Position numbers and translations under genes: made by a program. Under the pieces are notes generated by a model that had not been told where the DNA came from, did not search any database, and saw only the letters and a list, made by a program, of their open reading frames with translations. A stretch of 63,334 nt of DNA, from positions 1 to 63,334 of the forward strand of contig JAJEFJ010000072.1 of NCBI GenBank assembly GCA_022820485.1, read 5' to 3'. Shown here in pieces: positions 51,254 to 58,254 of the stretch (the stretch's first letter is position 1; each line of letters starts with the position of its first letter). This stretch comes from Candidatus Latescibacterota bacterium. GTDB lineage: Bacteria; Latescibacterota; UBA2968; UBA8231.

Positions 51254-52600
51254 ATGACTACGCTCTACCGAACCATCCTAGTCGCTGGCCTCTTAGCTAC
51301 TACCAGCCTCGCTGACATGGACCCCCAGCGCATGCAGCGCGACATCCGCATCATGGAGGGGGTGCTTGGCAACTTACATCTCGACGCGCCTGATCCGATC
51401 GACTCTTCCCCCCGTGGTTTGTACCTCGACAGCTACGGAGTCCTCTTTCTTACCGAAAGATCATGGCCTAGGCAGGCACATCCCAGCCTATCGGCCGCAT
51501 GGGATGAAAAGGGCGTCAAGTTTCTTGAGTTAAAATCGGGGGGCGGCCCCTCATCGTACGAGAAATCGCTGGCAGAAATCCACGACCTAGTCGCCGAATT
51601 TCTGGGCAACTACGCCGGCAACATCGGTCAGCTCGACTCAGACGACCGGATTACGGTCTGCTACCAGCTTGCTCGTCCAAGCGACCTAGCAAGCGTCCTA
51701 GAAAATTACACCGATGGCTATATAGTCAGTGTAGATTCCGCATCTTTCGACCTTACCAAACAAATCGAAGCCATTATGCCCATGGCTGTTGGGGAGGGGG
51801 CCTTCGATTTTGAGAAGTTCGTCCTGACCTTTGGGGATTCTGTGTCGTTCTTAGACACAGACAAACAAGTCGCGGCGATAACCAGACTGAGGAAGCACCT
51901 AGAAGAATTACCCACGGAGAGCGAAGTCGAAGTCAAGGGAATAGTCGTGGGGGTAAGAGACTCTCTGTTGGCTGACGTTGCGGAGGCCGATACGCCCCCC
52001 CACGGATCCATAGTCGCTCAGGTCCACGGCCTTACTCCCCGCCATCATCGCGCTGCCGCTGCTGCCTCTCTGATCACCGCCACCGCCAAAAAATCAGCCA
52101 TTGACGCCTTTCGCGAAGGGCGTATAGACTCGGCTGCTTTTCGCCAGCGCATCGCCTTTTCTGAGCACAGTGCCTCTAAAAAAATCGACATCATGGCCGG
52201 CATCCTCGGCCAAGTTTCGGGACAAGATCGTCATCCCTTAATTGGTAGCCAACCCACTCTGGGGATGTATCAGCCAAATTTAGGGGCTCTTTTTCTTATT
52301 AATGACTCGGTGTTCCGCTTCAGACCTCTACCCCTCGACGACGTCAAGGCCAACATCGTCGAATCCGTTGCCGATTACGGCCCGACCCTCAGCCAAGTCC
52401 AATCCGACGAGCACGTCATCATCGAATATCGCACTGGTCGGACGACCCATACTATGCAGGGCTCTGAACCCAAAGCCATCAAATACGACCCAGATCAAAC
52501 TCACCTTCTGCGGGTCCCGAAATCTACCATTGACGCCTACGCTCGCGGCGACTTGGATCTCGATGGCTTCCGCGAAAAGGTAGTGTGGGAAACGCGGTAA
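51254..52600 (+). CDS. secreted protein with a duplicated domain, third gene of sigma operon
   Basis: A 448-aa protein with a signal peptide (LYRTILVAGLLATTSLA). The sequence contains the same unit twice: IRIMEGVLGNLHLD...SPRGLYLDSYGVLFLTE near residue 31 and KIDIMAGILGQVSGQD...GMYQPNLGALFLIND near 312. Each unit ends in a helix-rich tail (SAIDAFREGRIDSAAFRQRI and STIDAYARGDLDLDGFREKV). No known family is recognised. Its place directly after an anti-sigma gene suggests a periplasmic sensor or partner of the anti-sigma factor. Confidence 0.75.
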   Translation: MTTLYRTILVAGLLATTSLADMDPQRMQRDIRIMEGVLGNLHLDAPDPIDSSPRGLYLDSYGVLFLTERSWPRQAHPSLSAAWDEKGVKFLELKSGGGPSSYEKSLAEIHDLVAEFLGNYAGNIGQLDSDDRITVCYQLARPSDLASVLENYTDGYIVSVDSASFDLTKQIEAIMPMAVGEGAFDFEKFVLTFGDSVSFLDTDKQVAAITRLRKHLEELPTESEVEVKGIVVGVRDSLLADVAEADTPPHGSIVAQVHGLTPRHHRAAAAASLITATAKKSAIDAFREGRIDSAAFRQRIAFSEHSASKKIDIMAGILGQVSGQDRHPLIGSQPTLGMYQPNLGALFLINDSVFRFRPLPLDDVKANIVESVADYGPTLSQVQSDEHVIIEYRTGRTTHTMQGSEPKAIKYDPDQTHLLRVPKSTIDAYARGDLDLDGFREKVVWETR

Positions 52601-52643
52601 ATAAAAAAATCGCCTGTAGTCTGTCGGGTATAGTATAGCCCAC

Positions 52644-52756
52644 TATAGCAGTCCTAAATGATTTGAAAGCATGCGTTCATCAGCCCGGTCTCTTTTACCT
52701 ATGCGTCATTCCCGCGCAAGCGGGAATCCAGTCTTGAATGATTTAGGGTTGCTATA
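52644..52756. repeat. MITE-like element carrying a dRS3-type palindrome
   Basis: Ends TATAGCAGTCCTAAATGATT (52644-52663) and the complement of TATAGCAACCCTAAATCATT (52737-52756) match at 17 of 20 positions as inverted repeats. Between them lies ATTCCC-GCGCAAGC-GGGAAT (52708-52727), the dRS3-type consensus. No coding capacity is seen, so it would depend on a transposase elsewhere. Confidence 0.5.
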
Positions 52757-52961
52757 TCGCCGTTTGCAGTATAAAATCGCCTGACAATATCAACCCATCT
52801 TACTGTCGCGTACTTAGGTCGAAAGCTAAAGATCCCCTAGCTAAAGTTTGTCTCTGCCGTGTACGAAGACGTCTCTGGTCGTTTTGAAGTAGATCGACCT
52901 ATATCTTCAATTTCTTTCGTGCTCCGCAATCTGCCCCGTTTTTAATTTTTTTGCTCTCCCG

Positions 52962-52990
52962 GTAAAACTTTTCTCCGCCGATATCCGTCT
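52962..52990 (+). promoter_or_regulatory. ECF-type promoter of the peptide/export operon
   Basis: AAAACTT (52964-52970), 15 bases and CGTCT (52986-52990) repeat the promoter of the sigma-factor gene at 50054-50080, including the preceding GT and a T-rich upstream block (TTAATTTTTTTGCT at 52942). This places the downstream operon in the regulon of the sigma factor at 50089. The leader to the ATG at 53033 is 42 bases. Confidence 0.65.
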
Positions 52991-53032
52991 CATTAATAGA
53001 AGCTCACAATAGCATACGCAGGGAGGCTTGCT

Positions 53033-53971
53033 ATGAAAACGCTAATGCTATTTTGTAGTGCATTTATTATCGGCCTAAGTTCGCTATCCTCGCCGAGCCA
53101 AGCGCGAGAAGGAGGGTATGGCGGCTTTACTAAAGAAAACATACGGGAGTTTAACAACTACATAAACAGCCTTGAGATGATTAAGGTGCAAGCAGGTGAG
53201 GAGTTAGACCAAGCCATCGACGCGATACCGATCAACTTGGAAACGGCCATCGACTTGGAGCAAGAGCGTGGCTTGAGAGATTGGTTACGCCAGTATTTGA
53301 TTGCGTTTTCCGAGTCGGGCAACGATAGCTTGGCAGCGATCTTTTATCTAAGGGCGGGATTTAACAAGGAAAGATACATAAACCAAAGTATGGGATGGGC
53401 TAATTTCGCTCGGGAAAATGCCCAAAATCCAAGCATCATCATCAAAGGGCCAGATGGTACCCCACTAACAAGCGAAGAAGAGATAGAGAAGGTAATTAAA
53501 AAGTTCATTGATGATGTCAGAGAGCAGGCTGAGACCGCTGCACAGGAAGGGGCACTACCGTTTTTTCGCTCAATGCACAAAAATGCAACAAGCAACCACG
53601 AATATATTATAGAAAACGTATCGTTCCACGACAGTAGCTTTAGGGTATTTGAGTTGAGGAAAGAGGATCCGACATTCGTACGCTTGGCATCTGATCGAGG
53701 AATGTTACCTATGGGATATAGACATTATCCGACAGATCTAAATGGTAAACTTCCAGCACTTTTAGAGGTCGGGAAGAAAATCATCTGTGCGGATGTATTA
53801 TTCATTGTAGAGGAACCACTCGCGTTTACACCTGATCCAGTCCCAAAACCAAAACGCACATTATCGTTTTTTCGTTTGATGTGGGATCAAGACAAGAAGC
53901 TGTGGCGTCATTTGGAAGTATTCTATAGCCCTGGAGAAGTAGGAAGGACCTACTTCTTTAACTTACTGTAA
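53033..53971 (+). CDS. exported protein of unknown function, first gene of the operon
   Basis: A 312-aa protein with a clear Sec signal peptide (LMLFCSAFIIGLSSLSSPSQA). The mature part is helical at first (NIREFNNYINSLEMIKVQ), then mixed with a conserved-looking C-terminal block (TLSFFRLMWDQDKKLWRHLE). No family is recognised. GGGAGG precedes the ATG. It lies 23 bp before the small peptide gene, so it may be a chaperone, receptor or immunity protein for that peptide, which is inference. Confidence 0.7.
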   Translation: MKTLMLFCSAFIIGLSSLSSPSQAREGGYGGFTKENIREFNNYINSLEMIKVQAGEELDQAIDAIPINLETAIDLEQERGLRDWLRQYLIAFSESGNDSLAAIFYLRAGFNKERYINQSMGWANFARENAQNPSIIIKGPDGTPLTSEEEIEKVIKKFIDDVREQAETAAQEGALPFFRSMHKNATSNHEYIIENVSFHDSSFRVFELRKEDPTFVRLASDRGMLPMGYRHYPTDLNGKLPALLEVGKKIICADVLFIVEEPLAFTPDPVPKPKRTLSFFRLMWDQDKKLWRHLEVFYSPGEVGRTYFFNLL

Positions 53972-53994
53972 ATCTTTTACAGGAGGAATTCACC

Positions 53995-54207
53995 ATGAAG
54001 CGGATATTCGTACGAGCAGGGCTCACTCTCGTCGGCCTAACGGCTTGGCTCTTACCGAATCAAGCAAAGGCCGAGGAGACCGAGGAGAACTGCAGCGTAA
54101 CAGCGGGTGGCCACACAGTAACGTGGTCATGCCCTTCTGATGACCTGTGCAGGTCGACAGTTACTTTCAGTAATGGTAATGTTTCCATTGAAACTAGCTG
54201 CGCATAG
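53995..54207 (+). CDS. small exported four-cysteine peptide
   Basis: A 70-aa precursor behind a strong ribosome site (AGGAGG). Residues 1-26 form a signal peptide ending in AKA. The predicted mature part of about 44 residues has cysteines at 33, 46, 52 and 69, enough for two disulfides, and about thirteen Ser/Thr residues (for example CRSTVTFSNGNVSIETSC). No Lys is left in the mature part. Size and position beside transport and glycosyltransferase genes suggest a secreted bioactive or structural peptide, possibly glycosylated. No known family is recognised. Confidence 0.7.
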   Translation: MKRIFVRAGLTLVGLTAWLLPNQAKAEETEENCSVTAGGHTVTWSCPSDDLCRSTVTFSNGNVSIETSCA

Positions 54208-54234
54208 CACATAGCACATCCATCTAGCAAAGCT

Positions 54235-54277
54235 AGAGAGCAGGTAAGCTCGATCAATATTTGCTTACCTGCTCTCT
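54235..54277 (+). promoter_or_regulatory. long RNA hairpin after the peptide gene (processing/attenuator)
   Basis: AGAGAGCAGGTAAGC (54235-54249) and its exact complement (54263-54277) form a 15-bp stem with a 13-base loop. No T-run follows, so it is not a standard terminator. Placed between the peptide gene and the permease genes, it could protect the 3' end of the short peptide message and lower expression of the genes beyond. Confidence 0.55.
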
Positions 54278-54298
54278 AACCTATCGAAGGTGGCCAGT

Positions 54299-55807
54299 AT
54301 GATAAAAACCATTTGGAAAAAAGAGTTGCTAGAGCAGCTAACCAGTCGGCGTTTTATCTACTGTACCCTGATTGTAGTATCGCTTATATGGGTCATTGGA
54401 CTGCTGCGCCTAGCAAGTTACGAAAGAGCACAGGCCGAGCAAGATCGCATAGTCGCAGAAACGGCCGACGAACTCCGCAAGATAAATAGCTACCACAAAT
54501 TGCGGACCAAAGTTGTCCGCACACCGAGTCCACTCGAAGTCATGGACCGGGGCGTCACCGAGCAAAAGAACTCGGTAGTGCCCATTGAGATATACGAGAT
54601 ACCCTACCTTGCCGATAAAAATACCTTATCGACCACCGGCAATCCCTTACTCGCCATAATAGGTTCATTTGATGTCGTTCACGTCATCCAAATTTTTTTA
54701 GCACTGTTGGCTATTCTCTTCGCCTGCGAGTCTATTTCAGGAGAAAAAGAAGACGGCACCCTAGCACTGATGCTGGCGACGAACGTCTCCCGAATGCAGG
54801 TCGTGATAGGCAAATTCTTGGGCGGTATTACGCTCCTCAATATACCTATCTTCCTGGGCTTTCTTGGGCTGGCAATTTTTTTCATTGCTTCTGAGCATGT
54901 CCAGCTTACAGGAATCGACTGGGTAGGCATCATCGGGACTTGGCTGGCTTCCCTGTTTTACATCGCCATATTCTACCTAATTGGCATGGCTATTTCGTGC
55001 TACACCCACAACACTTCGACGAGCCTGATATATAGCCTATTCATCTGGACTCTTTTGGTGATTATTATGCCGAGCGGCATTACATTTTTAGTCAATCAGC
55101 AGTTTCACCGGCAGGAGGATACCCAGCAAGCCAAGGCTATGGAAAATGAACTATGGAGCAAGCACAAAAAACAAGCTAACGACTTGGTGCGTACAGCGGG
55201 GCTGGGCGATACCTATCCGCCATTCCACTTAGTAACTTATGGGTATGGATATAGTGGTGGCAGCACGCCGAATTTCCAGATCGGAGGGATTCGGAAGGAT
55301 GGTCGTATAGCCGACTTCTTAAACATGCTGAGGGCCGGGGAGAATCTACGTCTCCAGTATGCCCAAAAAGTTTGGCAGGCTTGCAGTCCTCTTTGGGAGG
55401 GCCGGCCCCGCTCACTAGTCCGCCTAAACGCCCAATTGCAGAGGATTACGCCGGCGGGAGCTTACCTAGAGGTTACTGGTGGCTTGGCCGGTACGGATGC
55501 AGGGGTTTTTTATGATTTTATCCATCAGGCTCGTCAGTACCGAGAGCAACTCCTAGAGTATCTAAGGGCGCACGACGCGTTCGGGAGCCTAGAATTTATA
55601 GGTATTCCAAGTATGACCCGTGAGGAAAGAATGGCTAAGAGAGCGGCTCTCGACCTCAGTGATCTTCCTGTATTTGCCGAGCGCCGTGAGCCCCTCGCGC
55701 AACGGCTAAGTAGAATTGCGCCGGGCCTCCTGTCCCTGTTTCTCTATGCGGGCCTAACTTGGCTTGCCGTAATAAGGCTCTTTTCTCGCTACGATATTAG
55801 GCGGTGA
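54299..55807 (+). CDS. ABC-2 type transporter permease (first)
   Basis: A 502-aa membrane protein. A first span (FIYCTLIVVSLIWVIGLLRL) is followed by a soluble domain of about 110 residues, a group of five or so spans (VIQIFLALLAILFACESISG with the family's GEKEDGTLALML motif), a large extracytoplasmic domain and a last span near the C-terminus. This is the NosY/DUF3526-like ABC-2 design. The ATG at 54299 has GAAGG eight bases upstream; GTG at 54290 is an alternative. The ATPase subunit is not in the window. Confidence 0.82.
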   Translation: MIKTIWKKELLEQLTSRRFIYCTLIVVSLIWVIGLLRLASYERAQAEQDRIVAETADELRKINSYHKLRTKVVRTPSPLEVMDRGVTEQKNSVVPIEIYEIPYLADKNTLSTTGNPLLAIIGSFDVVHVIQIFLALLAILFACESISGEKEDGTLALMLATNVSRMQVVIGKFLGGITLLNIPIFLGFLGLAIFFIASEHVQLTGIDWVGIIGTWLASLFYIAIFYLIGMAISCYTHNTSTSLIYSLFIWTLLVIIMPSGITFLVNQQFHRQEDTQQAKAMENELWSKHKKQANDLVRTAGLGDTYPPFHLVTYGYGYSGGSTPNFQIGGIRKDGRIADFLNMLRAGENLRLQYAQKVWQACSPLWEGRPRSLVRLNAQLQRITPAGAYLEVTGGLAGTDAGVFYDFIHQARQYREQLLEYLRAHDAFGSLEFIGIPSMTREERMAKRAALDLSDLPVFAERREPLAQRLSRIAPGLLSLFLYAGLTWLAVIRLFSRYDIRR

Positions 55808-55814
55808 ACGGATC

Positions 55815-57284
55815 ATGCTGACGACTATTATCAAACGGGAATTCATCGCGCATATCCAAAGCCTGCGGTTTAGTCTGACGCTGATGCTATGCGTTGGCTT
55901 GATGGTGCTCAATGCGCTCGTCCTCGTCTATAGTACCCATCGATTCGAGCGAGATGTATATAGAGAAAATATCACACAGCAACACCAAACGCTGCGCGAC
56001 AATGGTGCCGCAGGCCTGTGCCAGCTACTGCTTGAAGGTCCTGGGGTGTTTTATAAGAAACCCAGTGAATTGGCGTTTTGTGCTGGTTTTGCCGACAACA
56101 AATTACCAGACAAAATAGGTGCTGAATCATACTTGGTCTATATGGCGGTATATAGCGAGGGCAGGAGCATTGATAAAAGTTTTTATTGGCCGTGGATTCT
56201 ATCTTTTCCGACCGAGTTAAAAGATGCTCCCCTACTCTCTACTTTTATCACCATTGATTGGGTTTTCGTCATCGGCGTCTTGCTGAGCTTGGCCGCCTTC
56301 CTGTTTACACACGACGCTATTGTCGGCGAAAAGGAAAGCGGCACCCTCAAGCTAGTCATGGCCAACAGCCTGCCGCGCCATACGCTGCTGTGGGGCAAAT
56401 TTTGGGGTGCGCTGCTGGTCTTGAGCGGGGTATTGGTACTCAGCGTGGTGCTCAACCTGTTAATCGTCTTGGTACTCGCCGAGCTGTCGCTGGATTTCTC
56501 GCATGCCGTGCGTATCGCGGTCATGGTCTTAATCTCGGTGGTCTATCTGGCGGGTTGTACCTCGCTAGGGTTGCTCATATCAGCCCATAGTTCCACTAGG
56601 CGGGTCAGCCTGACGACAGTGCTCTTCATCTGGGTGAGTATGGTTTTGCTGTGGCCGCAGACCGGGAAGACTATAGCCGAGCTATTTCACCAAGAGACGC
56701 ATGAGTTAGAACACACCAAGCATGTGTACGAGCACGGCGACGGCACTTTCATTTGGCATCCCATTCGGGGGCATGCTTTCGGCTTGGCAGAGGAAAATAA
56801 TAATCGGCTCGATCCTGCGTTTATCAAAAAATTTTCCAGCGCATTGCGGTCAGAACGTACTCATCACCAAGAATTAGAAAATGCCCAGCTACTGCGTCGG
56901 ATACAACAGGTCAATTTAGCACAAAACATCGTCCGAGTCTCTCCCATGGGAGCCTATCAATACGCGATGGAGGCAATGGCGGGTACTGGCCTGCCGCGGT
57001 ATCGTCATTTTATCGATCAAGCCCGAAGTTATGCACAGCGTTTCGAGGAAAGTCTGCTCGCCCTAGATCGGGCCGACTCGCGCAGTCTGCATATTCCATT
57101 TGTAAAGACCGGGCTATCTACACAAAAGGTAAAACTGGATCAGATACCGGTATTTGCAGAAAACCTCTCCGCAGCGTCGTTAGCTAGCTCGGCCATCGTC
57201 GATTTAGCTCTACTCGGCTTCTTTGCAGTATTCACCTATCTGGCCGCGTACTTGGTCTGGTTGCGTTCGTCTATTGTCGATTAG
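55815..57284 (+). CDS. ABC-2 type transporter permease (second)
   Basis: A 489-aa protein built like the gene before it (7 bp upstream): the N-terminal span LTLMLCVGLMVLNALVLVYS, a soluble insert with two cysteines, a span group with GEKESGTLKLVMANSLPRHT, an exposed middle domain and a final span (LALLGFFAVFTYLAAYLVWL). Both proteins carry the G-E-K-E-x-G-T-L-x-L motif, so they probably form a heterodimer. The cargo may be the small peptide or a glycan. Confidence 0.82.
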   Translation: MLTTIIKREFIAHIQSLRFSLTLMLCVGLMVLNALVLVYSTHRFERDVYRENITQQHQTLRDNGAAGLCQLLLEGPGVFYKKPSELAFCAGFADNKLPDKIGAESYLVYMAVYSEGRSIDKSFYWPWILSFPTELKDAPLLSTFITIDWVFVIGVLLSLAAFLFTHDAIVGEKESGTLKLVMANSLPRHTLLWGKFWGALLVLSGVLVLSVVLNLLIVLVLAELSLDFSHAVRIAVMVLISVVYLAGCTSLGLLISAHSSTRRVSLTTVLFIWVSMVLLWPQTGKTIAELFHQETHELEHTKHVYEHGDGTFIWHPIRGHAFGLAEENNNRLDPAFIKKFSSALRSERTHHQELENAQLLRRIQQVNLAQNIVRVSPMGAYQYAMEAMAGTGLPRYRHFIDQARSYAQRFEESLLALDRADSRSLHIPFVKTGLSTQKVKLDQIPVFAENLSAASLASSAIVDLALLGFFAVFTYLAAYLVWLRSSIVD

Positions 57285-57317
57285 GGCTCACTGTAACCGC
57301 AACGAAAGGTGTTGGTT

Positions 57318-58232
57318 ATGTCCCTGCTCATGCTTTTGTTGATCGCCTACCCGATAGGTGCCCAGTTGCCCTCAGAAGTGGTACTGGATTCGGTTTATAG
57401 CGGCCAAAACAGCATACACTCAATTGCGTTCAAGCCCACCACCGATATCGAGATAGAAAACGTACAGACGGGCTGCGGCTGCACCGGGGTCGAGTTCCCC
57501 ACGGGTGTGCTGAAAGCCGGTGAAGAATATCAGCTAAAAGTCGATGTAAATACGGCGGATCGTTCAGGCTCCTTTAAGAGCCATGTTGCAGTCAAAATCG
57601 CCGGCGAGGATTCCCTGTGGGCGCTGAATCTCCAAGTACAGGCCGTGTCGCCCTTTCCCGCTGAAATAGACTTCGGAGAAATAGACTTCACTACCCTGCC
57701 TTTAGAGCGCCACCTATCGCTTGCCCAGATTGCCGACCAACCACTCGTGATCGACTCGGTAGCAGTGCAGGGCGAAGGCGTCGTGGCATATCCTACCGAT
57801 GCGGGTGCGGGGTTGTTGATTCGGACAGACGAGGCGTTGACTTGGGGCAGCCGAATCGACGCCCTAGTCGAAGTCCATTTGGCAGGAAGTGCCCGGACAC
57901 TGCGGCAGACCGTGCATATCCAAGGAAAGGTACTAGACCGGTTCCAAGTAGCTCCATCCGCTCTTTCTTTTGGCATGGGCAAGCCTCACCGACGGCAAAT
58001 GAAAACGGCCGCGGTGCGCGTTGCACCCGATGCGGCGCGGGTCCCGGTGCAGGTGCAATCGAAGTGTCCAGCCCCCACATTCGCTTTCGACTGGAGCTGG
58101 GAAACGGATCGGCGGCTAGTCGTCGAAGTACGCAACGAGAGCAACTTCCCGATCGGCCAGACCGATTGCGAAATTATCGTCCATATTGGGGATAATCCGG
58201 TAGCGATTCCCATATTCGCCCTGACGCGGTAG
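57318..58232 (+). CDS. DUF1573-domain exported protein
   Basis: A 304-aa protein with a short signal peptide (LLMLLLIAYPIGAQ). The N-terminal Ig-like DUF1573 domain shows the family cysteine motif VQTGCGCTGVEFP at about residues 48-60 and GSFKSHVAVKIAG. At least one more beta-sandwich unit follows (FQVAPSALSFGMGKPHRRQ). DUF1573 proteins are envelope proteins of unclear role, common in Bacteroidota and Planctomycetes relatives. The ATG at 57318 is preferred over GTG at 57309 because GAAAGG is eight bases upstream. Confidence 0.8.
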   Translation: MSLLMLLLIAYPIGAQLPSEVVLDSVYSGQNSIHSIAFKPTTDIEIENVQTGCGCTGVEFPTGVLKAGEEYQLKVDVNTADRSGSFKSHVAVKIAGEDSLWALNLQVQAVSPFPAEIDFGEIDFTTLPLERHLSLAQIADQPLVIDSVAVQGEGVVAYPTDAGAGLLIRTDEALTWGSRIDALVEVHLAGSARTLRQTVHIQGKVLDRFQVAPSALSFGMGKPHRRQMKTAAVRVAPDAARVPVQVQSKCPAPTFAFDWSWETDRRLVVEVRNESNFPIGQTDCEIIVHIGDNPVAIPIFALTR

Positions 58233-58254
58233 GCGTCCAATAGATCGAGGCTCT

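Larger units (their letters stand above)
52601..53032. other. 432-bp intergenic region with a repeat and a promoter
   Basis: No gene is seen. It contains the inverted-repeat-bounded element at 52644-52756, then AT- and pyrimidine-rich DNA, a T-run (52938-52952) and the ECF-type promoter at 52962-52990, followed by a 42-base leader with GGGAGG before the ATG at 53033. Confidence 0.7.

Noticed and set aside
54235..54277. Intrinsic terminator after the peptide gene
   Set aside because: The stem is strong but no T-run follows on the plus strand, and the operon continues in the same direction.
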